The notes: generated by a model not told the origin, from the letters alone. A stretch of 35,486 bases of DNA from a gamma proteobacterium symbiont of Ctena orbiculata (GCA_003094555.1 NATW01000089.1:1-35486), one strand, 5' to 3'. Counted from the first letter of the stretch, positions 18,949-29,007 are shown. A program made the numbers and translations.

Positions 18949-21900
18949 ATGATGAACAAGACTAGACAAGACGAAATAGTGTCCCGCAGCGGATTGACTC
19001 TATTTCCTTTGTTGATGCTTCTGCTAACTGCCCTGTGTAGCGGGTTGTTCAGCAGTTACGCTGCAGCGGTATCCTCTGATTACGATCATTTCTCCACCGG
19101 CTTTCCCCTTACCGGGGAGCATCGCAATGTGGAGTGTGATCAATGCCACGACAAAGGACAGTTCGCAGGCACTCCTGTGTTGTGCGATGGGTGTCATAAC
19201 GATACCGATGCCGCCGGTAAGTCGATGAATCACATCGACAGTAATGACCAATGCGACGATTGTCATACCACGGTGGGTTGGCATGTGGCCCGATTTGACC
19301 ATGGCAGTATTTCAGGTGACTGTTTTGCCTGCCACAACGGCAGTTCCGCACAGGGCAAGGGCAGTGATCACATCCTCTCGGGTAATACGTGTGAATTCTG
19401 CCATTCAACCTTCAGTTGGGCGCGGGTCAGTCACGTGGACCACAGCCAGGTGACAGGCACCTGTGAAAGTTGCCACAACGGCGATATCGCAGCCGGCAAA
19501 CATGCCAGCCATATTGCCACCAACGAAGCATGTGATACCTGCCATATCACACAAAGTTGGCTGTTGGTCTTTTTCGATCACTCGAATGTGGTCAGCGGCA
19601 CCTGTGAGACCTGCCACAACGGGATCAGTGCGACCGGTAAATCCGCTTCCCACATTGTCACCTTTGAGGCCTGTGACCTTTGCCATACCACCAGCGGCTG
19701 GCAGGTCGCGAATTTCTCCCATGCCGGGATCAGCGACAATTGTGAAAGCTGCCACAACGGTATCAGCGCCACCGGCAAGAATGTTGGTCACTTGAACACA
19801 ACAGCGCCCTGTGAGCTGTGTCATACTTCTACCAACTCCTGGTTGATCGTCAACTTCATTCACGGGGAAGAGGCGTTTGGCCGCTGCTCAACCTGTCATG
19901 ACGGCATCACCCAACCGGGTAAACATGCGGAACATATCCAGACCACCGCGGAGTGCGACCGCTGCCATACCTCCACTGAATCCTGGGATCAGGTGGGCTT
20001 CGATCACAGTGAGGTGGTACCGGGTACCTGTGCCTCCTGTCATGATGGCGTGCAGGCGCCGGGCAAACACGCAACCCATATCGTCACCAATGAGTCGTGT
20101 GATGTCTGTCATGCAACTACGGCAAACTGGAATGTTATCCGCTTCAACCACGACGGTTTCGAAACCGCTGGTCTTTGCTCAACCTGTCACGACGGAGTCC
20201 GGGCCACCGGTATGCACGCCAGCCATATCCAGACCACCGAACAGTGCGATACCTGCCATAACTCCACCAATGACTGGAGCAACACCAGTTTTGATCACTC
20301 CGGTGTGGAGACGGTAGGGCTATGTTCCACCTGTCATGATGGTACCATCGCCACCGGCAAGCATGCTGCTCACATTCAGACGACTGATCAATGCGATGTC
20401 TGTCATGGCTCGACCAATGCCTGGAATATTGTCACTTTCAATCACCCGGCCGATGTGGCAGGTCGCTGTTCAACCTGTCATAACGGTATCCAGGCCACTG
20501 GCAAGCATGCCAACCATCTACAGACCAATGGGGAGTGTGATACCTGTCATACCATCACCGCCTGGAATGTATCCAACTTTGACCATACCGGCATAACCAG
20601 CGGCTGTGAATCCTGCCATGACGGTATCATAGCAACCGGCAAGCACGGCGGTCATATTCAGACCACTGCCTCCTGTGAAACTTGCCACTCCACCGATGAC
20701 TGGACCCTGGCCAATTTTAACCATGAGGGTGTTTCAGGGACCTGTGAGTCCTGTCATGACGGCGATATAGCCACCGGCAAACATGCCAATCATATCCCTA
20801 CCACCGCATCCTGTGACAACTGCCATAATACCAGCGGCTGGGCGATCAATAGTTTCGACCATGAGGGTGTGACCGGTAGTTGTCAATCCTGTCACGATGG
20901 GGTGTTGGCCACCGGCAAGAGCGATACCCATCTGGCCACCACTGCGGCTTGCGAAGGCTGTCATACCTCAACCACCAGCTGGGCAGAGGTTACGTTCGAT
21001 CATTCAATCGTCACCGGAACCTGTGAAAGTTGTCATGACGGCGTCACCGCCACCGGCAAATCGGCCAGCCATGTGGAGACGACGGCAGCTTGTGACAACT
21101 GCCATATCTCGAACGAGACCTGGACCGCTGTCAGATTCGATCACACTGGTATTACCAGCGGCTGTGAGAGCTGCCACAATGGTGTGGATGCAATCGGTAA
21201 GCCCGATACTCACATACCGACCACCGAACCTTGTGAGAACTGCCACAACACAGTGACCTGGAGTACCGGCAGATTCGATCATGCCAATGTGGCCGGCGCC
21301 TGTTCAAGCTGCCATGACGGTACCACCGCAACCGGTAAACCGGCACAGCATATACCCACCGATGCCCAGTGCGACAGCTGCCATACATCCACCATCAACT
21401 GGACTCTGATCAGTTTCAATCATGAGAATTTCCAGGTCAGTGGAAGCTGTTCGAATTGCCATGATGGCACCCTTGCCACGGGTATGCATGCTCAGCATAT
21501 TCAGACCACAGCCCAGTGCGATACCTGTCATCTCTCCACCCTGGACTGGACCGATACCAGTTTCGACCACAGTGGTGTGAACACTACGGGTGTCTGTTCA
21601 ACCTGTCATGACGGCACCACAGCCACCGGTAAACACGCCACCCATCTCACGACGACTGAACAGTGCGATGTCTGCCATACATCCACTACCTCATGGCTGC
21701 GGGTAACCTTCGACCACAGTGCTGTGCCCACTGCTGGCATATGTACCAGCTGTCACGACGGCATCCAGGCAACCGGTAAGCACGCCACCCATGTCGATAC
21801 CAATGAGCAATGCGACGTCTGTCATACCACCAATAGCTGGACGGTTAACACCTTCGATCATAGTGGTGTCACCGATCCTTGTGAATCCTGCCATGACGGT

Positions 21901-23910
21901 AATACCGCCACTGGCAAACATGCCACTCATATAGCGACTACATCGGCCTGTGATGTCTGCCATACCACCAATGACTGGACCATGACAGGTTTTAGTCATG
22001 CGGCGGTGGTCGATCCCTGTGAGCTCTGCCACAATGGTGATATCGCTACTGGCAAGAGTCCTTCCCATGTCTTGACCAACGCAACATGCGACACCTGCCA
22101 CAACACCAACAGTTGGCAGATTTCCAGCTTCAACCATGAAGGCGTAACCGGTAGCTGTTCATCCTGCCATGACGGCGTCCAGGCCACGGGTATGCATGCC
22201 TCTCATGTAGCGACCACAGCCTCCTGCGAGGCATGTCATACGTCAACCAGCGACTGGTTGCAGATCAACTTCGATCACTCGGTCGTTACCGGTACCTGTT
22301 CCAGTTGCCACGATGGTGTTACCGCCACCGGCATGCCGGCCGGCCATGTGGCGACAACTGCCGAATGCGATAATTGCCATGTCTCCAATACCACCTGGAC
22401 AAACGTACGATTCGACCACACCGGAATCGTCGTGGGTTGTGATAGCTGCCATAACAACGTGGATGCCATCGGTAAACCTGCGACCCATATTCCGACCACC
22501 AGGCCTTGTGAAGAGTGCCATACCACCGTGACCTGGGCCACCGGTACCTTTGATCATGTGGGAGTGGTTGGTACCTGCTCAAGCTGTCACAACGGAAATA
22601 CCGCTACCGGCAAACATGCGGCCCATGTGAACACCAACGGACAGTGCGACAGCTGCCATATCTCCACCGTGACCTGGCTGTCGGTTAATTTCGATCACAG
22701 CACAGTCACTGGTGCCTGCTCAAGCTGTCACAATGGCACCATTGCTACCGGCAAGTCGGCCAGCCATGTGAACACCAATGGGGAGTGCGACATCTGCCAC
22801 ATCTCACAAAACAACTGGACCGCCGTTAACTTCGACCATTCGGTAGCGATCGGTGTCTGTTCCAGCTGTCATAATGGCACCATAGCGACCGGCAAGCCGG
22901 CCAACCATGTGCAGACAAACTCGGAATGTGATGCCTGCCATACCTCTCAAACCAACTGGTTGGCAGTGCAGTTCGATCACACGGATGCGGCTGGCAACTG
23001 TTCGAATTGTCATGATGGCATTACCGCAACCGGTAAGGATCCCGGGCATGTGCCGACCACAGCCCAGTGTGATGACTGCCATCTCTCAACGTCCAACTGG
23101 CTGAATGTTCGTTTTGTGCATGGCAATGTGGCTGGTACCTGCTCCACATGCCACAATGGTGTGACCGCGACCGGAAAACACGCGTCGCATATTTTAACCT
23201 CGGCTCAGTGCGATGTATGCCACACCTCAACCTCTGACTGGAATAGCGTGAACTTCAGCCACAGTGGCATTACAACTGGCTGCTCAAATTGCCACAATGG
23301 CACCTTGGCTACCGGCAAGCCGGGCAACCACATTCCGACTACTGAAGAGTGCAACGTTTGTCACTTGTCCACCAGCGACTGGTTGAATGTAAGATTCAGC
23401 CACAGCGGCGTGGCCGGTACCTGCTCCAACTGCCACAACGGCAATTTCGCCACCGGCAAGCCGGCAGACCATGTACCGACCACTGCGCAATGCGACAACT
23501 GTCATACCTCCACCACGACCTGGACCGCGGTGACCTTCGACCACACCGGCGTCACGGGCAACTGCGACGCCTGTCACAATGGTACGACCGCGACCGGTAA
23601 GCCGAACGGGCATTTCGTGACCACTGTCCAGTGTAATAACTGTCACACCACCAACGGATGGTTGCCGGTGACGAACTATAGTCATACTTCAGGAAACTAT
23701 CCTGGGGATCACCGTGCAAACCTGGCTTGTAACGACTGTCATACCAGCAACAGTGAAACTATTCCATGGCGCTACCCGACATACGCCAATACCTGCGCTG
23801 GCTGTCATGCAGGCGACTATGTGCCTGGCGAAGACGATCATAGAGGCCTCAGCCGAGATGCGAACTGTGGCGAGAGCGGATGTCACAGAGTCAGTTCACG
23901 TGAGTGGTGA
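18949..23910 (+). CDS. giant exported c-type cytochrome, 67 CxxCH hemes plus one CX4CH
   Basis: A 1653-residue protein with a signal peptide cut near SSYAAA/VSS (residue 40). By direct count it has 67 CxxCH motifs and one terminal CGESGCH. Layout: an N-terminal tri-heme cap (about 44-115) resembling the repeats of the preceding 21-heme protein, 31 di-heme repeats of about 47 residues (116-1577), and a C-terminal tri-heme-like cap ending in the CX4CH. The di-heme unit reads FDHxG, CxxCH-(D/N)G, ATGK, H, CDxCH, W, and carries two extra conserved histidines, matching two bis-His hemes. There is no lipobox with a small residue before the Cys, so it is probably secreted or held by the barrel. ATG 18949 gives a 19-base gap from the upstream stop; the frame extends further upstream only inside the 21-heme gene. 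Role inferred: a long electron conduit out of the cell. Confidence 0.93.
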   Translation: MMNKTRQDEIVSRSGLTLFPLLMLLLTALCSGLFSSYAAAVSSDYDHFSTGFPLTGEHRNVECDQCHDKGQFAGTPVLCDGCHNDTDAAGKSMNHIDSNDQCDDCHTTVGWHVARFDHGSISGDCFACHNGSSAQGKGSDHILSGNTCEFCHSTFSWARVSHVDHSQVTGTCESCHNGDIAAGKHASHIATNEACDTCHITQSWLLVFFDHSNVVSGTCETCHNGISATGKSASHIVTFEACDLCHTTSGWQVANFSHAGISDNCESCHNGISATGKNVGHLNTTAPCELCHTSTNSWLIVNFIHGEEAFGRCSTCHDGITQPGKHAEHIQTTAECDRCHTSTESWDQVGFDHSEVVPGTCASCHDGVQAPGKHATHIVTNESCDVCHATTANWNVIRFNHDGFETAGLCSTCHDGVRATGMHASHIQTTEQCDTCHNSTNDWSNTSFDHSGVETVGLCSTCHDGTIATGKHAAHIQTTDQCDVCHGSTNAWNIVTFNHPADVAGRCSTCHNGIQATGKHANHLQTNGECDTCHTITAWNVSNFDHTGITSGCESCHDGIIATGKHGGHIQTTASCETCHSTDDWTLANFNHEGVSGTCESCHDGDIATGKHANHIPTTASCDNCHNTSGWAINSFDHEGVTGSCQSCHDGVLATGKSDTHLATTAACEGCHTSTTSWAEVTFDHSIVTGTCESCHDGVTATGKSASHVETTAACDNCHISNETWTAVRFDHTGITSGCESCHNGVDAIGKPDTHIPTTEPCENCHNTVTWSTGRFDHANVAGACSSCHDGTTATGKPAQHIPTDAQCDSCHTSTINWTLISFNHENFQVSGSCSNCHDGTLATGMHAQHIQTTAQCDTCHLSTLDWTDTSFDHSGVNTTGVCSTCHDGTTATGKHATHLTTTEQCDVCHTSTTSWLRVTFDHSAVPTAGICTSCHDGIQATGKHATHVDTNEQCDVCHTTNSWTVNTFDHSGVTDPCESCHDGNTATGKHATHIATTSACDVCHTTNDWTMTGFSHAAVVDPCELCHNGDIATGKSPSHVLTNATCDTCHNTNSWQISSFNHEGVTGSCSSCHDGVQATGMHASHVATTASCEACHTSTSDWLQINFDHSVVTGTCSSCHDGVTATGMPAGHVATTAECDNCHVSNTTWTNVRFDHTGIVVGCDSCHNNVDAIGKPATHIPTTRPCEECHTTVTWATGTFDHVGVVGTCSSCHNGNTATGKHAAHVNTNGQCDSCHISTVTWLSVNFDHSTVTGACSSCHNGTIATGKSASHVNTNGECDICHISQNNWTAVNFDHSVAIGVCSSCHNGTIATGKPANHVQTNSECDACHTSQTNWLAVQFDHTDAAGNCSNCHDGITATGKDPGHVPTTAQCDDCHLSTSNWLNVRFVHGNVAGTCSTCHNGVTATGKHASHILTSAQCDVCHTSTSDWNSVNFSHSGITTGCSNCHNGTLATGKPGNHIPTTEECNVCHLSTSDWLNVRFSHSGVAGTCSNCHNGNFATGKPADHVPTTAQCDNCHTSTTTWTAVTFDHTGVTGNCDACHNGTTATGKPNGHFVTTVQCNNCHTTNGWLPVTNYSHTSGNYPGDHRANLACNDCHTSNSETIPWRYPTYANTCAGCHAGDYVPGEDDHRGLSRDANCGESGCHRVSSREW
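19294..23678 (+). repeat. 31 in-frame tandem di-heme units of about 141 bp
   Basis: Within the giant cytochrome gene, the coding sequence repeats with an average period near 141 bases. Recurring stretches encode ATGK, the Thr-Thr before CDxCH, and FDH. The copies are diverged at the DNA level and vary in length by a few codons (segments between CxxCH pairs vary by two to three residues). Such an array can expand or shrink by recombination. Confidence 0.85.
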
Positions 23911-23923
23911 TTAGTAGGACTTT

Positions 23924-23959
23924 GCCTGGTAATCTTCAATTAGTTGGGGATTGCCAGGC
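23924..23959 (+). terminator. hairpin between giant cytochrome and barrel genes
   Basis: GCCTGGTAATC at 23924-23934 pairs with GATTGCCAGGC at 23949-23959, one mismatch in 11. The hairpin lies 14 bases after the cytochrome stop, in a 175-base gap. No T-run follows, so it is more likely an mRNA-stabilising or attenuating hairpin than a full terminator. Confidence 0.4.
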
Positions 23960-24085
23960 GCTAGCTACAAATCTTCAAGGTGTATTGGTTTATCCTAACC
24001 TCTACCTGTGGATTTGACTTGTCTCAGCGGGCAGCGGGCTGGATGCTCAATTCAACTCTCATTTTTCAACTGGGTAACTAAGCGA

Positions 24086-26587
24086 GTGCAGCGTAACAAT
24101 CAATCAAAATTCTATCCTTGGCTGTTATTGCTGGTACTCTTTTTTTGTGGGCAGGCCGGGGCGGCCACCCAGGTTTTGGATAGAATCGAGTTGACCACTG
24201 AGGGCGATGACAACATCATCAATGTCTATTTCAATATCCCGGTTCGCTATGTCTCCCACCTGATCAACGAGGCCGGCAATGAAGTCGGTGTGCAGCTCAA
24301 GCTCGGTCAGACCGCTGATATTGAACTTACCGACCTGGTTGAGAGCGATCAACTGACCTGGAGTCCTACTGCCGCGGTACCCTTGGAGAAGGTGGAGTTC
24401 CAGGGAAATATCATCGGCACATCCACCCTGCTGGTTTCGTTCGCCACGCCGGTGAGTGGAGTGAGGATCAATCAGGGGCGCGATTTTTATGTCATGAAGT
24501 TCATTCTGCCGGATTCTCCACGCATTTCCGGTATGGCGGGGTCATTGGGCAAAGCGGTGGATATCCCGGTACCGGAAACCCGCGCGCCGCTGAGTGTCAA
24601 ATCCCTCCCTCTGGTCATCTATGTGATCAATCTCAGCACCCAGTCTGAAGCGGTGGATTTTACCGAGATACCCCCTGTGCCGGTGGATGAGAATCAATTG
24701 CTCTATACCACAAAGACCAAGGTTGAAGAGGCCACGAGTTATCGTTTGCGGCTCGGTTTTTTTCGCACCAGGATCGAGGCGGATGAGCATTTAAAAACGG
24801 TGAAAAAATTCTATCCCGATGCCTGGGTCGATACCGCGGATATCCAGGAGCGGCGGCAAGCCTTTTTCGACCGGGGAATTGAGCATCTCTTCAGTGATGC
24901 ACTGATGGAAGAGCCTCAATTGGTGGATGTGGATCCCCGTCTTACCGAGATGATGGAGATGATCCGGCGCACCATCACCGCAGGCGACTATGCAAAGGCG
25001 GTGCGCCTGCTCGAAGCGCTGCTGGAGGAGCCGGAAAATATCTACACCAAGGAGGCGCTTGAGCTATTGGGTCTGTCACGTGAAAGAAACGGCCAGATTG
25101 CCCATGCCAAAGGTGAGTACCGACGCTACCTGGAGAAGTATCCGGAGGGCGAGGATGCGGATCGTGTCTGGCAACGCCTGCTGGGCCTGGAAACAGCGCC
25201 GCAGAGGCCGAAAGAATCACTGCGTAAAAAACAGCAGGAGGAAGAGGGCGAGGATGGTCCCAAGGCTGTCTGGGACACCTATGGCAGTATTTCTCAAAAC
25301 TACCGCAGGGATAGCATCGACAGCCCGTTCGTGGAGGATGAGGATAGCGTTACCCGCTCCGAGATCGAGACCTTCATCGATCTCAATTCGAGACGTAAGA
25401 GTGAGGATGTCGATCTGCGCTTCAAGATTACCGGCAGCTACATTCATGACCTGCTGGACGATGGTGATGGGAATGATACATCCCTCAGCGATGCCTATAT
25501 CGACGTGGAACACCTGGATAGTCGCACCAGTGCGCGATTTGGTCGCCAGCGGTTGCGTTCCAGTGGCATTCTTAACCGTTTTGATGGCCTTGTGTTGGGA
25601 TACGAGCTGACCCCTGATATCAATCTTCGGGCCACAGCCGGTCTACCGGTAGAGCGTTCACGGGATACATTTTTGAACGAGCATAAAGAGTTTGCCGGTC
25701 TCAGTGCGGACATCTCGAGTATCTTCGAGAACTGGGACCTCAGTCTCTTCATGGTGGAGCAGCGTGTCGATGACCTGGTGGACAGACGGGCGATAGGTGG
25801 AGAAGTCCGCTACTTCGATCCCGAAAAATCCCTGTTCAGTCTCCTCGATTACGATATCTTTCACGAAGAGGTGAGTATCTTCATGCTGCAGGGTAACTGG
25901 CGGCTTGAGGACGAGACCCGCATGTATATGAATCTCGATTATCGCAATACCCCCATATTGAGCACATCGAATGCATTGAGTGGACAGGTCGATCCGGATA
26001 CCTCCTTGGTAATCGAGTCGATCGAAGAGCTGCAGAACTTTTATACGGATGATGAGATCTATGAGTTGGCGCGGGATCGAACCGCGGAGACAACCTCATT
26101 CTCATTCGGTATCAATCGCCCATTATCGAAAACCTTGCAGTTGAGTGGTGACATAACAGTCAGCAAAACCGGCGCAACCCCGGCATCCGGTGGAGTGCCG
26201 GCCACCGAAGAGACGGATAACGAGTTCTTCTATACCTTCCAGGTGATTAAAAACGATCTCTTGAAAAAGGGGGATATCGGTATCCTCAGCCTGCGTTACT
26301 CGGATGCCAATACCTCGGATACCTTCAGGGTGGGCGTCAGCAGTCGCTACCCCATAACCAACGCCTGGCGAATCAATCCCCGCATCGATCTCTCCTATCG
26401 GCAGAATGATGACAATGATGGCTCACGCAAATCAATAAGCCCCTTTTTCCGCATGGATTATCGTTACCGCAAGAACATGACCTTCGAACTGGAGGGGGGG
26501 CTCAACTGGTTCGAGGAAGACGATGGCATTGAAGTGACCGATTTTACCGACTATTTCTTCTATGGCGGTTATCGTTGGGACTTCTAG
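24086..26587 (+). CDS. outer-membrane beta-barrel with SPOR and TPR segments
   Basis: About 833 residues. A signal peptide (WLLLLVLFFCGQAGA, cut near residue 26) precedes an N-terminal beta-rich domain (about 27-200). A SPOR-like segment (about 210-265, SYRLRLGFFRTRIEADEHL) would bind peptidoglycan. A TPR-like segment lies at about 290-370, a charged linker near 380-395, and a C-terminal half of alternating polar and hydrophobic strands ends in YRWDF. The terminal Phe is the usual beta-barrel assembly signal. It follows the cytochrome genes on the same strand, so it is the best candidate for the porin that anchors the giant cytochrome, as MtrB does for MtrA/MtrC. No similarity to MtrB itself is claimed. 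GTG 24086 is chosen because it gives a compact signal peptide; GTG 24008 is possible. Neither has a strong ribosome binding site. Confidence 0.75.
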   Translation: MQRNNQSKFYPWLLLLVLFFCGQAGAATQVLDRIELTTEGDDNIINVYFNIPVRYVSHLINEAGNEVGVQLKLGQTADIELTDLVESDQLTWSPTAAVPLEKVEFQGNIIGTSTLLVSFATPVSGVRINQGRDFYVMKFILPDSPRISGMAGSLGKAVDIPVPETRAPLSVKSLPLVIYVINLSTQSEAVDFTEIPPVPVDENQLLYTTKTKVEEATSYRLRLGFFRTRIEADEHLKTVKKFYPDAWVDTADIQERRQAFFDRGIEHLFSDALMEEPQLVDVDPRLTEMMEMIRRTITAGDYAKAVRLLEALLEEPENIYTKEALELLGLSRERNGQIAHAKGEYRRYLEKYPEGEDADRVWQRLLGLETAPQRPKESLRKKQQEEEGEDGPKAVWDTYGSISQNYRRDSIDSPFVEDEDSVTRSEIETFIDLNSRRKSEDVDLRFKITGSYIHDLLDDGDGNDTSLSDAYIDVEHLDSRTSARFGRQRLRSSGILNRFDGLVLGYELTPDINLRATAGLPVERSRDTFLNEHKEFAGLSADISSIFENWDLSLFMVEQRVDDLVDRRAIGGEVRYFDPEKSLFSLLDYDIFHEEVSIFMLQGNWRLEDETRMYMNLDYRNTPILSTSNALSGQVDPDTSLVIESIEELQNFYTDDEIYELARDRTAETTSFSFGINRPLSKTLQLSGDITVSKTGATPASGGVPATEETDNEFFYTFQVIKNDLLKKGDIGILSLRYSDANTSDTFRVGVSSRYPITNAWRINPRIDLSYRQNDDNDGSRKSISPFFRMDYRYRKNMTFELEGGLNWFEEDDGIEVTDFTDYFFYGGYRWDF

Positions 26588-26687
26588 TGAGCCGCCAGGA
26601 TTTCTAAGCAGAAACCTAAGCTTCTAAGCCCGATTTGAATGTTGATGTCATGTCCAACAGGACAGATCAGTGGCACTCAAATTAGTG

Positions 26688-26718
26688 TTAACAGACACCG
26701 GGTAACTGCGGTTATAAT
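26688..26718 (+). promoter_or_regulatory. possible promoter of crcB
   Basis: TTAACA at 26688-26693 and a perfect TATAAT at 26713-26718 are separated by 19 bases, slightly long. The resulting leader would be only about 25 bases. That leaves no room for the fluoride riboswitch often found before crcB, and I see none. Confidence 0.35.
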
Positions 26719-26749
26719 CCCGCCTTTATATCAATTAAAGGTTTCGAGA

Positions 26750-27124
26750 TTGAATCAGCTGATTGCCATTGCATCCGGCGGTGCTGCTGGAGCGCTGTTC
26801 CGCTTTTGGGTATCCAATGGTGTGTATGGACTGCTTGGCCGCGGTTTTCCCTATGGCACCCTGGTGGTGAACGTATTGGGGTCACTGGTGATGGGATTTC
26901 TGTATGTCCTGCTGCTGGAACGCACCACGGTTTCACCGGAATTACGCGGTGCTCTGCTGATCGGCTTTCTCGGTGCCTTTACCACCTTTTCCACCTTTTC
27001 AATAGAGACACTCAACCTGCTTGAGCAGGCAGAGTTGTTGAAGGCCGGCATGAATATTCTGCTAAGTGTCGTCGCTTGTGTCCTGGCCTGCTGGTTCGGC
27101 CTGGTGGTCGGGAGACAGCTATGA
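26750..27124 (+). CDS. crcB: fluoride exporter CrcB/Fluc
   Basis: A 124-residue inner-membrane protein with four helices; the family forms dual-topology dimeric fluoride channels. Signature segments are GGAAGALFRFW near the N-terminus, PYGTLVVNVLGSLVMGF, and the GFLGAFTTFSTFSIET motif, whose Phe and Thr/Ser residues line the fluoride pathway. The TTG at 26750 gives the normal family length and has AAAGG about eight bases upstream. Longer in-frame starts add residues with no similarity to the family. The stop overlaps the next gene by four bases (ATGA), so the DUF190 partner is translationally coupled. Confidence 0.92.
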   Translation: MNQLIAIASGGAAGALFRFWVSNGVYGLLGRGFPYGTLVVNVLGSLVMGFLYVLLLERTTVSPELRGALLIGFLGAFTTFSTFSIETLNLLEQAELLKAGMNILLSVVACVLACWFGLVVGRQL

Positions 27125-27432
27125 AACAGACTGAAGTGACCATGGTGCGGGTCTATTTGACCGAAGGTGATCATCAGTTGGGTAAATTGCTCGATTTTCT
27201 CCATCAGGAAGAGCAGGTCAGGGGGGTTACCGCATTTCGCGGCATTGCCGGTTTCGGGCGTTCGGGCAAGGCCCATGAAGCCTCGTTACTGGACATCTCC
27301 ATGGACCTGCCGCTGGTGGTTGAGTTCTTCGACCTGCCGGAGCAGGTGGAGAGGGTGTTGCACGATTTGAATCAATGGGTAGAACCGGGCCATGTTGTAA
27401 GTTGGTCCGCACACGTGAATATGGGTGAATAA
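27121..27432 (+). CDS. DUF190 family protein
   Basis: A 103-residue small cytoplasmic protein of the DUF190 family, a PII-like ferredoxin-type fold. Typical features are the start VRVYLTEGDHQLGKLLDFL, the central VTAFRGIAGFGRSGKAH and the LPLVVEFFDLPEQVE segment. DUF190 proteins are frequently encoded beside crcB, and a regulatory role on the channel is often supposed but not shown. It overlaps crcB by four bases and ends three bases before serS. Confidence 0.88.
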   Translation: MKQTEVTMVRVYLTEGDHQLGKLLDFLHQEEQVRGVTAFRGIAGFGRSGKAHEASLLDISMDLPLVVEFFDLPEQVERVLHDLNQWVEPGHVVSWSAHVNMGE

Positions 27433-28710
<1,278 letters not shown>

Positions 28711-28760
28711 CGCGAACTTTATCCGGGTAGCCGATGATCGTGCCAGGAGATGTGCCCGGG

Positions 28761-28940
28761 CTAGACCATCATGATGAGCAGAATCACAAATCCGATGACA
28801 AAGGCCATCGGCATTAACACAGCCTGCCAATCCCCTTTTTCTGCCTTTGGGCTGTTTTTGAGCATATGCTTGGCACGGGGCCAGAGAAAGAGAATCATCG
28901 CGCCCAGCAATAGAGCCCAGATGATCTTTGTCCAATCCAT
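28761..28940 (-). CDS. small two-helix membrane protein, hypothetical
   Basis: A 59-residue frame from ATG 28940 to the TAG at 28761-28763. The product has an N-terminal helix (KIIWALLLGAMILFLW), a short charged loop containing Lys, Glu and Asp, and a C-terminal helix (VLMPMAFVIGFVILLIMMV). GGAG lies ten bases before the ATG, a good start signal. It is separated from the upstream Bax inhibitor gene by a strong terminator, so it probably has its own promoter or receives readthrough. No family recognised. Confidence 0.65.
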   Translation of the reverse strand: MDWTKIIWALLLGAMILFLWPRAKHMLKNSPKAEKGDWQAVLMPMAFVIGFVILLIMMV

Positions 28941-28960
28941 CGCAATTGTACTCCTTCAAT

Positions 28961-28983
28961 AAAAAACCCCGGCATTGCCGGGG
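28961..28983 (-). terminator. rho-independent terminator of the Bax inhibitor gene
   Basis: CCCCGGC at 28967-28973 pairs perfectly with GCCGGGG at 28977-28983 around a three-base loop. Read on the minus strand it is followed by six T residues (the A-run at 28961-28966). It lies 24 bases past the stop of the Bax inhibitor gene. Confidence 0.85.
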
Positions 28984-29007
28984 CTTTATTGTAAAAATTA
29001 ATTACAA

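Noticed and set aside
18949-19070. Lipoprotein signal at the Cys in the giant cytochrome leader
   Set aside because: The residue before Cys30 is Leu rather than Gly, Ala or Ser, so no proper lipobox; an ordinary signal peptidase site follows at AAA/VSS.
19294-23678. The regular about 141-bp periodicity as a CRISPR or satellite array
   Set aside because: The repeats are in frame, diverged at DNA level and conserved at protein level around heme motifs, so they are coding repeats.
18043-23914. Numerous long frames in other phases across the cytochrome genes
   Set aside because: Repetitive, GC-rich coding sequence keeps alternative frames open; only the CxxCH-bearing frame has a signal peptide and repeated functional motifs.
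26588-26749. Possible fluoride riboswitch before crcB
   Set aside because: No match to the conserved crcB RNA motif is visible and the likely promoter leaves only a short leader.
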